This document shows positions 1 through 11,400 of a stretch of 64,000 nucleotides of DNA, in pieces. The stretch comes from Ehretia macrophylla (taxonomy: Eukaryota; Streptophyta; Magnoliopsida; Boraginales; Ehretiaceae). The stretch spans positions 43,485,818 to 43,549,817 of the forward strand of contig CM075783.1 in assembly GCA_037974665.1 (NCBI GenBank). Reading direction: 5' to 3'. The notes under the pieces are model-generated. The model saw only the letters and a list, made by a program, of their open reading frames with translations, ran no database searches and had not been told where the DNA came from. The position numbers and the translations under genes were made by a program. Position 1 is the first letter of the stretch; the number at the start of each line of letters is the position of its first letter.

Positions 1-1456
1 TTACCATATCATTAGTCAACATAGAAGACATTAAAAGCATCAAATACCATCAAGTTAAGATTATAAGTTATAAATTCCAATTACTCTTTTTTACAACAAT
101 CAATAATCATATAACTAGATGAGCTATCCTTATAGTCCTACTCACTTAGCATACAATGTTTATTACTATTTGATCTTTAACAAAATACAAGCAATATAAA
201 CATTAGAACAAGATCTAAACATTAAATATGAAAATAACTATATGTGCACAAAGGGGTCATCAACACATTTTTCATGAAACTCTACAAAAAGCTCAAATAT
301 ACTCTAGAATGCATTCAAATACCAACAAGCAACTACCTGACAATACAAGTGCTAAAACAACCAATTCCCGTAGTTTCCCCTTTGTTATCCTAAGTCATTT
401 AACTCCAAATCGAAGGCTAAGGTTCAAGATTTACAAACAAACTACTATAATCTTCTAGTTACACATTATGGCACACTTAAAACCCTTTAAATCATTCATT
501 AACCCGTATTAGCCACAAAAGCCCCGATTAGCCCTTTTAAAAAGTCGTCTATTTCATGTTGTAGTCAAGTTGCGAGCACTTCAACCTTACAGGGTTATTA
601 ATCTATCTTTATTAACATCTAAGGCACCTACTAGAAGCAATGAATCAATCCATAATGCACAATTACACAAAACCCTAAAATTTTATCATTTTTCACACCC
701 TACAATCAAAGTATCATTTTTAACCATTTACAAAGAAAATCAATGGCATAAATGTGGTCTCTAGCACTTATTTACAATGTATATTAGCATATTTGAGCAT
801 AGCATAAGCATTTGATAGCAAATCTACAAAATCAAGAAAAGTGTAACATTTTAGAAATGCAAAAACAACCATGAAATCCCTCACCAATGCGCATAGAAGC
901 TCGTAGGGGCCTAGCAAACACCCTAAACCACTTGCACCTAGCTTAGCTTGGCTTGAAATGAAGACTTGTTGAGCCAAAAATGCCTCTTTCTCCCTCTCAA
1001 GGCTGTCGGGTTCCAGGCACTATTCACTCCCTTATATTTTTTTCTCTAAGTCATTTATGAGCTAAAGTGTGTTGTGTTGAGTATATATGCCTATGTTCAT
1101 TATTTTAATGTGAGTATGTTGATCATAAAATGAGTCAAGCTAGCTTAAATTAAGTCCAAAGGTGTAATTATGTGTTAGCTAGCTAAAGTTTAAAGTTAGA
1201 CTATGTAATACTATTCACTAGTTTTAATAAAACATTTTCTAAATGGATGCTCTCAACCCTAATCGCTCAAAAGCACATTTTTCTCATTCCTAAAATAATT
1301 AATATGATTTAAGAAAAAATGCTAATTCAAAGAAAATAAGTGGTTGAAAAACTTAATGAATAGTAACCATATAAAGTAACAAGTAATGCACAGTGATAAT
1401 GCGTAAATAGTGGATGCAACAATTAATAGGTGTACAGTGGAATCTCGGGCGTCACA
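1..1456 (-). mobile_element. M-family LTR fragment, left end outside the window
   Basis: Non-coding AT-rich DNA. It aligns by eye with two other places in the window: 20240-20557 (right part of the M LTR) and about 5800-6576. Shared landmarks include the block around 570-640 with 'aaggcacctactagaagcaatg' and the block around 830-960. The sequence ends in GGGCGTCACA at 1456. Read on the minus strand this is TGTGACGCCC, matching the start of the + strand LTR at 2219, so I take it as the 5' end of a minus-strand LTR. Small ORFs at 228-458, 570-764 and 768-977 are not conserved in the homologous copies and are treated as chance. Family assignment is good; the exact right end is an inference. Confidence 0.6.
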
Positions 1457-1799
1457 TATTATGTGATCATGAGTGCACTTATATGGTGTATAGGTACAAT
1501 ATGTGAAGGTTACGTGACATGAGCATTTGATATGATTAATTGTGTATTTAATTGATTCATTAAGTATCTACTTACTTTAGTTATTTGTAATAATGTGCAT
1601 TAAGAATTTATTTTAAATAGAATCAACTGCATACACGCATTACCCTTCGAAATGGTAAGTAATTTCCTCCCCCTGAAAGAGTCGGCTAGTAGCGGACCTT
1701 TTAAAAAGTGGACCAATAGAAGAGGAGTAGTTGATTAGTAGTTTATGATGATCAGTGGATAATATTCATTACTCGGAGCTTGATATTTAATAATCAGCC

Positions 1800-2170
1800 A
1801 CTGGTATCTTTCTCGGTATTTTCCTCTAGAATTCTTGTTGGAGCTCTTGTTGGCATTCTCTTTGGATTTCTTCTTCAGTAATCTTATTTGGAGTTCTAAA
1901 TTGGATTTCTTAATTAAAGCCTTTATTTGGCATTCATAGTTGGGATTTCTTTTGACTTCTCACTCTGGATTTCTCATCGGGTATTCTTCAAGTTTTCATA
2001 CGAAGATTTTGTTGGAATTCTTATTGGCATTCATGAGTGATGGGGTTCAAGGGAGTTCCAAATAAAGGCTCTTATTGGTGTGTTCTCTTGGTACTTCTAC
2101 TTGGAATTCTTTGTGATTTTGCATTTGAACTACTAGTTCAGGGTATTCAGGATACATATGGGGATTTCTC
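1800..2170 (+). repeat. Degenerate short-period TTGGxATTCTT repeat
   Basis: A run of imperfect repeats of the form TTGG-A/C-(A/T)TTCTT spaced about 14-28 bases apart, for example at 1838-1870, 1900-1912, 1926-1960 and 2012-2035. It lies just upstream of the polypurine tract of the 3' LTR at 2219. It is low complexity, with no reading frame and no known function. Confidence 0.5.
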
Positions 2171-2202
2171 TTGAAAAAAAGAAATTGCGAGGACACAATT
2201 TG

Positions 2203-2218
2203 TTTAAGAGAGAGAGAA
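2203..2218 (+). promoter_or_regulatory. Polypurine tract before the LTR at 2219
   Basis: The purine run AAGAGAGAGAGAA directly precedes the TGTGACGCC start of the LTR. This is the position and composition of the plus-strand primer of an LTR retrotransposon. It shows that the LTR at 2219 is a 3' LTR rather than a solo LTR. Confidence 0.6.
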
Positions 2219-5200
2219 TGTGACGCCTAGGAATTTCAACACCTTTTTAAATTAACTATTGCATAAATTACTTGAGCATTTTATGTGTATTTCTTTTCTT
2301 GTTTAACTACTTTACTATTAGGCACTATTCATAAGAAATTTGACCGTCTTAAATGTTCAATTTAATATTAGTCATAGACAATATAGCATATAAAAGGAAT
2401 TGAAAACTTGTCGTTTTGGACTTTAGAGCCCGTGAGTATGCTTTTGAAAAATAGTTTTTGCTTAATTTGAATAGTGTTACGTATGTAAACATTAGTTTTG
2501 AGTTAGTTAGCAATTAATTGGAGTTTTAAGTTTATTTGACTAAGGTTTAATAGCATTTGACTTGCCATATTAACACACATACATACTTATATCACTTGGC
2601 ATCCTACATTTACACATATAGCTCACAAAAAAACACCCAAAAATACCCCCCAAAACCCGATAGCCCTAGAAGGAAAAATGGGAGAAAAATTTCTTCATTT
2701 CACCTTGCAGTTGATCTTGTGGCTTGATTTGGAGGGTATTTGGAGCACTATGGAGCCTCAATCACTTAACTACAACATCATTATGAGGGAGTTTTGCATT
2801 TTTATGAAGTTTAACGTTTATGTCAATATTTGAAATTTTGGTATTTGTTGATTATAGCTGTGAAGTTGGTTGTTATTGCTTGAAATACTTTCTCTAGAAC
2901 TTCTAGAGTCCTCTTTTGAACCTTGGTAGCAACTAAAATGGTTGAATGCATAAATTCCATGAAAGAGATGATGAATAGTGACATTTTTAGGGTTTTGCTA
3001 TAACTTGCTAATTGGAGTGAATTGATGCTTCCTTTAGGTGCTCTAGACATTAATGGAACTAGTTGAAAGCTCACGTGAGGTTGAATTGCTCAAATTTGAG
3101 TTAAAATGCAAAATTAGCCAACTTTTAAAAAGGGGATTTTTCACGTAACGTAATTCGAGCACGTTTGGACTTTAGATTAGGTATCCTTGGGGCATGAAAG
3201 CACTTTTGGTGCTTTCGTTGCGTAGAATTGGGGTCTGGATAGGGTAGGTGTAGTTAAAACCCACTCAAGGCTTTCCCGAGCATTTGTCTCCATAGCTAGT
3301 TTTCAGGGCTCGGATAGGTGTATTTTGGTATCCTTTGGGATGTAGTATGGTTGGTTTATAGAATTGGAGTTTTGAATTTCATGTGGAAGTAGAATTGTCT
3401 AGTTGTAAAAGGGGATTTTGGAACGAAGGTTTGAATTTGTCATGTTTGAATAGCTAGATAATCTTAGACGTGCTAGGAAGCCTCTAAAATGTATTTATGA
3501 TGTGGTTTGGTTAATTGAATTAGGTAACTGTAGTTCAAATCTCTAATGGAGCTTTTTGGTGTTTTGTGTAATCGTGCTTGGAAATGTGGTTTCATGGTAT
3601 TTAGGCGTATCATAATGTGGCTAAATAGGATTGGTAAAGTTAGATTTGAAGTTCCATATCGTATGTGAAGTTTAGAACCTAATTCGTAAGCAACTGGAAA
3701 AGAGTTTTGTTAGAATTTATATGAATTTGTTGAACTTGTTGCATAGTTAGTTATTTGGACTACTTAATTGCTATATTTGATTTTAATTGAGTTATATATG
3801 TTGTATTTGGGTGAATAAGGATGATAATGATTCTTAGAACATGTTATAGTTGAATTATGTTTAAGTGTTAAAGTATTTGTCTTGATTGGATGTTTAACAT
3901 GATATTTCATGTGGTATAAACGAAGTTAAGTTAGTTAGGGAGTTTAACTTGTTAGATGGTAACGTATCTAATACCCTTGCAAGACTAAAGAAATGTTTTA
4001 GAGTCATTTGTGTGATTTTTTGGGCTATGTGGCAACATGATATAAAGGTGATTATATATAACTTTTATTGTTGTGAATTGAGTTAAGTTATAGTTAAGTT
4101 GGAATTGATATAGCTAATTGCTAAAGTGCTAAACTTATATGAACATGTTAGGATTATATATTCGAGCTAATTTGAGGAAGTTTGGAATAAATCAGAGCTA
4201 TCTTCTTGCGTATTTTGCCAGACCCAAGGTGAGGGAGTCTTTATCTCTTTTGTGCATCTTAACTTATTTTACTGTTTCTGGATCTTGTGTCTTTTCGTAT
4301 TATCTGTATTTAACTGCGAGGGCGGCCTACATTGTCGTTCTTCTTATGTGGTATTTGATATACTTGCCTCTCATGATCTTGACTCGGGATTACGCAACCT
4401 TTTTTGGACATGGTAGCATCGAGAAACACGGGCGGTATCGGGCTTGCCGTGCTCTCTCGACTACCATGGTGCCTATTCCCTTTCTCTCGCTGAGCATACT
4501 CCACTACCCCAGAGGCGTGGTTCACCTCGTTGGGGCATATGGACCTACCTCAGGAGAAAGGGTCGTAGGATCGGGGTACATCCGTAGTACCCCATTTTTG
4601 AGGAATAAGGGTTTTGCCAGCAATTGCTTAAAGATCTTGGCTCGTGGCTCGTGATGGAAGACAATTGGAACCGTATCCTTTTATTATGTGATTTAATACT
4701 CGTCTAACTAGATTTGTTATTTTATGTTGTATATGTTGTTATCTTGTGTATATCATGTAGCACTCCCCAGATTACTGCATTACCTCCCTCACTGGGTAAC
4801 TTTGGTTACTCATTCCTCGTTTTAACATGTTTCAGGTGCAGTTAGAACAACTACCTTGTGTGCCATGTTGTTGGTTGCTTATCTTGCCGTGGTTGGAAGC
4901 TGTGTGTGAAGGTGAGACTTGATGTATTTTTGTTCTGTTCTGAAACCCCTTGAAGTTTTGTATGTATTTTGTATTGCTTGTTGGATTGTAAACCACTTTA
5001 AGGACTTATGTGATTTGATAGAGTAGTAGCATGTAATAGTTAAAGATAGATTTTATTGTCTTTTGAATGCATGCTCGTGTGGTTATATTTGCTGCTTCCA
5101 GGTTTTTGATTAGTCCTATAAATAGGGAAAACTCTGTTCGTTTCCCTAAATTTTGTGACTGGGGTTTGGAATTGGGTGGAGTATAACGTGGTTAATAGGA

Positions 5201-5232
5201 GTCCCAGTTCCGTGAGGGATTGGGGCGTTACA
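2219..5232 (+). mobile_element. Complete 3-kb LTR of the M family, + orientation (3' LTR)
   Basis: It starts TGTGACGCCT and ends GGGGCGTTACA, giving the TG...CA ends and short terminal inverted repeats of an LTR. Its part around 4560-4680 is the reverse complement homologue of the M LTR around 19850-20000, sharing the 'GGGTCGTAGGAT ... GTACATC ... CGTATCCTTTT' landmarks, so it belongs to the same family in opposite orientation. The five bases after it (CATAT) do not match those before it, which fits a 3' LTR following a purine tract. It contains the GC-rich block at 4427-4470 seen in other LTRs here. A 171-residue frame at 4139-4654 overlaps this block and shows no recognisable domain. Confidence 0.75.
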
Positions 5233-6576
5233 CATATGCCCAAAGGCTCCAAAGTAGATCATAAAATAACACAAGCAGATTCTTCACATAACAGCAAGAA
5301 CACAACTACCTCAAGCACAAGAACACATCAATTAAGACAACTTCTCCGCCTACACCTCCTGCTCCTCACGCTCGACTAAATCAAGCTGGGGTTCAACCTC
5401 ATCACCTCCTCAAACATGTTAGCGAGGTATGAGCAACCATAAGTTCCCAGTGAGAAATAAAGTCTACCCAGGGCATACAATGCAACAGTTAGAACAAATA
5501 AGTATTAAAAACAAGTAAATGATAATTGAAATAGCAAATAACCACACATTTGAAAGGATACGATACACTTAACCCCAACACTCCAAAATTCTCTTTATCT
5601 TTGATCACGAACCACGAACCTTGATCCACGAACCTCGATCAATGTGCCAGCATAGACCCTAATCTCTCCATTGGGTGTACTCCGGATGTACCTCGATAAT
5701 CCTACGACCCAACACCCCGTGGCAATCTTTGGACCAGACGAGTGAGGGACTAGAGCATGAAGATCAAATATCCACTGGCAAGCAAACACCTTTCAACCCC
5801 TAAGGAACCTTTACAAGGTCATAGAAGTGTAAGACAACCGAATTCCTACTTTATCCCCTTTGTAACTCAAACCATTTTTCCTTCCAAACAAAAGCTATTA
5901 TTCTAGTTTAGCGAGCGACCTATTTCATACTTCTAATTAACCCATAAGGCACCATTAGGATCCCCAAAACCTCTTTTTAAAAGTCGGCTATTTCATGTTT
6001 TAGCCAAGTTTCGAGCAATTCAACCCCATGGGGCTATCAATCTAGCTACATTAACATCTAAGGCACCTATTAGGAGCAATGAATCAAGCCGTAATGCACA
6101 ATTTCACAAAACCCTAGAATTTCGTCACTATTCACACCCTAAAATCAAACTATCAAATTCAACGGTTTAAAAAGCAAATCAATGGCATAAATGTGGTCTC
6201 TAGCACTTATATACAATGTATATTATCATATTTGAGTATATCATAAGCATTTAATAGCAATTCTACAAATCAAGAAAAGTGTAACATTTTAGAAATGCAA
6301 AATAACCATGCAAATCCATCACCGATGCCCGTAGAAGCTTGTAGGATGCTAGCAAACACTATAAACCACTTGCTCCTAGCTTGGTAGGGCTTGAAATGGA
6401 GAATTGAAGAGCCAAATTTCTCATCCTTGCTCACAAAGGGTTGTCGGATTTAGCACTAATTACCCCTTGTTTTTTTTTCGTTTTGTTATGTTATAAGCTA
6501 TGTGTGTGGTGAGTATATATGCCTATGTATGTTATTTTAGTGTGAGTATGGGCCATAAAAAGTGAGTCAAGCTAGC
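5233..6576 (-). mobile_element. M-family LTR fragment between an LTR and the 5S array
   Basis: Homologous to the M LTR from about 19550 onward (shared block 'gtatgagcaaccat', then 'aaggatacgat', then 'cgaaccacgaac') and further right to 480-1140. It lacks about the first 370 bases of the LTR on its left. On its right it stops abruptly inside the LTR at 'gtcaagctagctt', where 5S spacer begins. There is no gene. The right edge is a recombination or truncation junction, because the homologous copy near 1140 continues past this point. Confidence 0.65.
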
Positions 6577-6694
6577 TTTTGAAGGCGATGGGTTGTTGTT
6601 AAGCCCATTGGGCCTTTCAATTGGGTCGTTTCTCTAGGCTGGGATTGTTAACCACTAACACATAAGGGCTTTGCACCCTCTATATGATGGGTGA
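6577..6694 (+). repeat. 5S rDNA spacer fragment, the leftmost piece of the array
   Basis: About 118 bases matching the last part of every 5S spacer, from 'tgaaggcgatgggttg' through 'acacataagggctttgcaccctctatatgat', plus the first bases of the 5S gene. The gene continues at 9203 after the solo LTR inserted at 6695. This is therefore the upstream flank of 5S copy 1. Confidence 0.85.
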
Positions 6695-9202
6695 TGTCAC
6701 GACCCCATTTTCTTAATTGTTGAAATTGTCTCTGATACCACAATAATGACAGGGAATTAAAATTTAAGCTTACGAATCCTCAAGCGTTTTGGGATTGTGA
6801 TGCCATGGGTTTAAGAATATCACTCCGCCTAAGTCCGTTAAGGCACAATATAATTGCCCGAGCACTATTAACCATAAAATAAAACATCAAAACATATATT
6901 ACACCAATTCTAGTAACACCCATTATACAAACTTCATCACTAATAAATAATATTAAATCCACCAAGTTCAAAATACAAGACCTGGATTTACTACGTTACC
7001 TCACACAGGTCCAACTACTACAACTAGGTCTCAAAAGAGTAATGTATCAAATTAGTTACATAGTTAAATGTCAACGAGATTAATACATTCAATCAAATAA
7101 ATCACATGCCTAGCGCATTCTATTACAACAAAAGGTTAACCGAAACGAACAACTATTCTCAAGCTAAGCTCCAGCTCCGAACAACCTATAATGGTGGAAA
7201 AGAGGGGTGAGCTAGATCCTCGCATATAGCTCAGTGATGAGGTAAACAAGGAAGAGTTTTCGCAAAGGTTTTATCTTTTCGTAATCAGTTTGATAAAACA
7301 TGTCATGCATATAATAGTTAACAAATGAGAATACAACATATACAATCAAGATTCAATAATAGCTAAAATAATATGTGCCTCCCAAGATATCATTGGGTCC
7401 CAACCCGTAGGAAGATCAATGGGTCTTGGTAAGAGCATTCAAAACAATTAAATAACCTAACGCTTCCAAGATATCATTAGGTCCCGACCTGTAGAAGGAT
7501 CAATGAGTATTGAGAGAGAAGGGATAAATACTTTGGTAGGCGAGATATACCAGCAAGCCCTATCTCTGACTGGAGGTCTCATTTCTACCTCGGTGGGCGA
7601 CATATACCGGCGAGCCCATTGCTACTTGGAGGTCTCGTTGCTACCACATTCATTAATGGTTGCAACCAAGACGCTTTAACAATTCAAATGCATTCACAAT
7701 TATCAATGATATAGCAAGAAAATTTAGTCAATCATATAGCATATTCGAGTTCATTATATACTTCGCATCATGTAAACGTGTCAAGCATTTATCATATACT
7801 CGTATGGATGTGCAAGCTCCCTTACTACTAACGTATAATAACAAGAAATAACAAGAACTTGCAAAACTACTACTTAACATCAACACCTACCAATATCATA
7901 CACTAGATACACCAAGCAAATCCAATGCTCCTACATTATCCTAACTTAGGAGGTACATTGGCCTATATTCCCAACCTTAAATTAATTTTATTTTAGTGTA
8001 TAATCGAAGCTTATCGAATGTAGATAACTCTAGAATCAAACGGAATGCAATTCGAAGTTGAAACGAATGAGATATGGCCTCCAGAAAATCACTGCGCAGA
8101 GTGTCAAACATCCGAGCGTTGTAGCCTTCATCCGCGGGCCCGGGTCAAGCAGGTAATGCCCGAATCAGAGCTTTCTGCTGGGCATTGTGACCTCTATCCA
8201 GGCGACTAGATAGGGGCTTTAACGCCCGGATAGCTTCATGGGAAAGACACGATTTTCTCAAAGATGAGCGTTACAATCCTCACAACCTCCTACCATCAAT
8301 CAAACATGTTCAATGTAGTTTATGGGCATCATAAAAGGGTTCAAACTCAATCAAAACCACCTCACAACAACAATCAACAACCACCTAACATGAAATTCAA
8401 ATTCCTAGATCTACAACACAAAATACTCAATCTCCTCATCATCCAAGCTTTTGTATGCAAGTTATAACAAGTGTAGCAACACATAATCATTAACTAACTT
8501 GAATGAACTTTTTAAAACCATTTATGAAAAATCCCTCACCTTAGATCTTGAGTTTGAATGGAAGAACAAGTGATAGAAAGCTTGTATGACCAAGAAAATA
8601 GCTTGAGGATGACACAAAAATGGCTGAACTTCCTTCCCCCTCTTCCTTCCTCTCTTTTTATCTTCTTCTTTCTCTTATCTCTTGGTCAAAATCAGTGAGA
8701 GTGTATGTTTGTGTAAATGGTGTTTTGTTTTATGTGTAATGTGTATGTAGTGTTTCTGTGTGTATATATGGTGTAATGTGTGTGTTGAGTGGGTGACTAT
8801 GTATTGGTGTGTGTTTGTGTATTTGACTTGGATGAGACCAAATTGTGTTAGGATATTTTCAAATTTTGCCTAAGGAGAAGAGTGCCCTTCAACTAATGTA
8901 TGTATTTTTGGTTTGTCATTCTAGTTGAATCTTGACTAGTTAGTTGCTTGTTCTATCTTAATAATGTTTTAATTAATTCTTACGATACTTAAATTACATA
9001 ATTGCACATTAACAAATGCAAGTGCACGTACAATGATGTAAATGCACGTAAAATGATGATATACACGTAAATCGAGATAAATACACACAAATCAAAATAA
9101 AAAGCATATAAATTGATATAAAGGCATATTAAATGATGCAAAAATATATGAAATGTTATTAAATGCACACGAGCTCTGTATGGCTCGGTACGGGGTCTCA
9201 CA
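6695..9202 (-). mobile_element. Solo LTR 'S3' inserted in the first bases of a 5S gene
   Basis: It starts TGTCACGACCCC and ends GGGGTCTCACA, with inverted LTR termini, and is flanked by GGTGA (6690-6694) and GGTGC (9203-9207). This is a 5-bp target duplication with one mismatch, so only the LTR remains. Removing it restores a continuous 5S spacer-gene junction. The element reads on the minus strand. It is the same family as S2 (23879-26178): both carry a pair of long imperfect palindromes (here about 8111-8163 and 8179-8231) and the block with 'gtgagct...cctcgcatatagctcagtgatgagg'. The right end (8990-9180) holds a roughly 20-bp array of ACGTGCATTTA-like motifs. TG-rich low complexity lies at 8700-8830. 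No gene. Confidence 0.85.
8111..8231. repeat. Two consecutive imperfect palindromes in LTR S3
   Basis: The two ~52-base halves each form an imperfect inverted repeat with arms such as TCCGAGCGTTGTAGC/GGTAATGCCCGA and GGGCATTGTGACCTC/GGGGCTTTAACGCCC. The same pair occurs in S2 at 24717-24835. It is GC-rich compared with the rest of the LTR and could form cruciforms or RNA hairpins. Confidence 0.6.
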
Positions 9203-9320
9203 GGTGCCATCATACAAGTACTATTACACCGAATCCTATTAGAATTACGAAGTTAAACGTGCCTGGGTGAGAATAGTTCAAGGATGGGTGACCCCTTGGG
9301 AAGTCCTCATGTTGCACTCC
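9203..9320 (+). rRNA. 5S rRNA gene copy 1, interrupted and degenerate
   Basis: Matches the plant 5S rRNA over its length but lacks its own 5' flank, because solo LTR S3 sits at bases 2-6 of the gene. About eleven substitutions from the array consensus, most of them C-to-T or G-to-A, including changes in the region of the internal promoter (GTTAAACGTGCCTGGGTGAG instead of the usual GTTAAGCGTG form). It is followed by a T-run. Probably a pseudogene. Confidence 0.88.
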
Positions 9321-9875
9321 CATTTTTTTTTGCCCTGTTTAGCTTTGGCAAGATTCTTTCCCCATCACATTTTGTTTCTCAAGTCCTACGACACCTTGGG
9401 CTGGACAACTTCGCTTCACGCAGGGGCTAGCCCCGCAAACCAAAGGCGTGTAGCTGACGACCTGATCCTCTTCGCTCTAGTGCCCATAACGTTTGATCTG
9501 CAAAGAGTTATGTGCTGTATAGTATACCATTGGAAAGCTCTCTGGGAGACCTACAACAGAGGCAACAAGCCTGCCTAGTTGCGCCTATTTCAGTACCCAA
9601 AATCGGACATTTTCATCAATTTTCGGGCACATTTTTTTCAATTTATGTTGTTTTTCCATCCCGAGTAGTTTGTCGTGAGCTGCGTAAAGGACGACAACTT
9701 AACTTGCAGGATAGTAGACAGCCTTCCAAAGCGCCTAAATCTCATCTTGCGAGGATGCCGCATTGTTGAAGGCGATGGGTTGTTGTTAAGTCAATTAGGC
9801 CTTTTGATTGGGTCATTTCTCTATGCTAGGACTTTGAACTGCTAACACATAACGGCTTTGCACCCTCTATATGAT

Positions 9876-9994
9876 GGGTGCCATCATACCAGCACTGTTG
9901 CACTGGATCCCATCAGAACTCCGAAGTTAAGCGTGCTTGGGCGAGAATAGTTCAAGGATGGGTGACCCCTTGGGAAGTCCTTGTGTTGCACTCC
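9876..9994 (+). rRNA. 5S rRNA gene copy 2
   Basis: 119 bp, from GGGTGCCATC to TTGCACTCC, and the copy closest to the array consensus. The internal promoter region (GAAGTTAAGCGTGCTTGGGC and AGGATGGGTGACC) is intact, and a run of ten T residues just downstream can serve as a Pol III terminator. Like all left-hand copies it has C at position 7, TTCAAGG near 76-82 and CCCCTTGG near 91-98, where the usual plant 5S has G, TACTAGG and CTCCTGG. The gene may be transcribable, but the array-wide shared changes argue for an off-line paralogue group. Confidence 0.9.
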
Positions 9995-10553
9995 TATATT
10001 TTTTTTTTTGCCCTGTTTAGCTTTGGCAATATTCTTTCCCCATCACATTTTTTTCTAAAGTCCTACGACACCCTAGGCAGGACAACTACGCTTCACGCAG
10101 GGGCTAGGCCCGCAAACCAAGGGCGTGTGGTTGACGACCTGGTCCTCTTCACTCCGGTGCCTATAACGTTTGATCTGCAAGGAGTTATGTGGTGCATAGT
10201 ATACCGTGGGAAAGCTCTTCGAGAGCCCTACGACAGGGGCAGCAAGCCTGCCTAGCAGTGCCTATTTTCAGTACCCAAAATCGGACATTTTCATCAATTT
10301 TGGGGTATTTGTTTTTCATTTTACGTTGTTTTTTCGTCCTGAATCATTTGTCATGTGCCGTGTAAAGGACGAAAACTTAACTTGCAGGATAGTAGACAGC
10401 GTTCTAACGCTCCTATATCACATCTTGCGAGGATGCCGCGTTGTTGAAGGCGATGGGTTGTCGTTAAGCCTATTTGGCCTTTCAATTGGGTCGTTTCTCT
10501 AGGCTGGGACTTTGAACAACAAACACATAAGGGCTTTGCACCCCCTATATGAT

Positions 10554-10672
10554 GGGTGCCATCATACCAGCATTATTGCACTGAATCCCATCAGAACTCC
10601 GAAGTTAAGCGTGCTTGGGCGAGAATAGTCCAAGGATGGGTGATCCCTTAGGAAGTCCTCGTGTTGCACTCC
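10554..10672 (+). rRNA. 5S rRNA gene copy 3
   Basis: 119 bp. Differs from copy 2 by about seven bases, including GAATCCC for GGATCCC, AGTCCAAGG for AGTTCAAGG, and TGATCCCTTAGG in the 3' promoter region. A T-run of nine follows. Confidence 0.9.
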
Positions 10673-11228
10673 TATTTTTTTTTTGCCCAGTTTAGCTTTG
10701 GCAAGATTCTTTCCCCATCACATTTTTTTCTCAAGTCCTACGTCATCCTAGGCTGGACAACTTCGCTTCGCGCACGGCCTAGGCTCGCAAACCAAGGGCG
10801 TATGGCTGACGACCTGGTCCTCTTCGCTCTAGTGCCCATAACGTTTGATCCACAAGGAGTCATATGGCATATAGTATACCAAGGGAAAGCTCTCCGAGAG
10901 CCCTACGATGGGGGCAGCAAGCCTGCCTAGCAGCCCCTATTTTTAGTACCCAAAATCAGACATTTTCATCAATTTTCGGGTATTTTTTTTTCATTTTATG
11001 CTATTTTTTCCTCCTAAGTCATTTGTCGTGTGTCGCGTAAAGGACGAAAACTTAACATGCAGGATAGTATACAACTTTCTAACGCACTTATATCACACCT
11101 TGCGAGGATACCGCATTGTTGAAGGCGGTGGGTTGTCGTTAATCCCATTAGGCCTTTCGATTGGGTCGTTTCTCTAGGTTGGGACTGTGAACCGCTAACA
11201 CATAAGGGATTTGCACCCTCTATATGAT

Positions 11229-11347
11229 GGGTGCCATCATACCAGCACTATTGCACCGGATCCCATCAAAACTCCGAAGTTAAGCGTGCTTGGGCTAGAA
11301 TAGTTCAAGGATGGGTGACCCCTTGCGAAGTCCTTGTGTTGCCCTCC
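11229..11347 (+). rRNA. 5S rRNA gene copy 4
   Basis: 119 bp. Changes include GGGCTAGAA for GGGCGAGAA, CCTTGCGAAG for CCTTGGGAAG and a 3' end TTGCCCTCC. Its downstream spacer is the one carrying both the 0.7-kb foreign insertion (11401-12101) and the small LTR (12158-12384), which stretches this unit to 1604 bp. Confidence 0.9.
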
Positions 11348-11400
11348 CTTTTTTTGGCCCTGTTTAGCTTTGGCAAGATTCTTTCCCCATCACATTTTTT

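Larger units (their letters stand above)
1457..2218 (+). mobile_element. Remnant of LTR-element internal region ending in a polypurine tract
   Basis: No coding potential seen. The last 60 bases carry a GCGAGGACACAATTTG motif followed by a purine run directly before the LTR at 2219. This resembles the 'GAGGACGAAATT...purine' 3' end of plant Ty3/gypsy elements (compare 51380-51410). I read it as the 3' end of the internal region of a + strand element whose body is lost. What joins it to the opposite-orientation LTR end at 1456 is unclear. Confidence 0.45.

Noticed and set aside
4139..4654. 171-codon open frame in the LTR at 2219-5232
   Set aside because: Lies inside an LTR over the GC-rich block, has no recognisable domain and is not preserved in the homologous M-family copies.
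9878..10255. 125-codon frame and similar frames (60-125 codons) through the 5S array
   Set aside because: They start in the 5S gene or spacer and recur with the repeat unit; stops shift between units. They are by-products of repeated rDNA.
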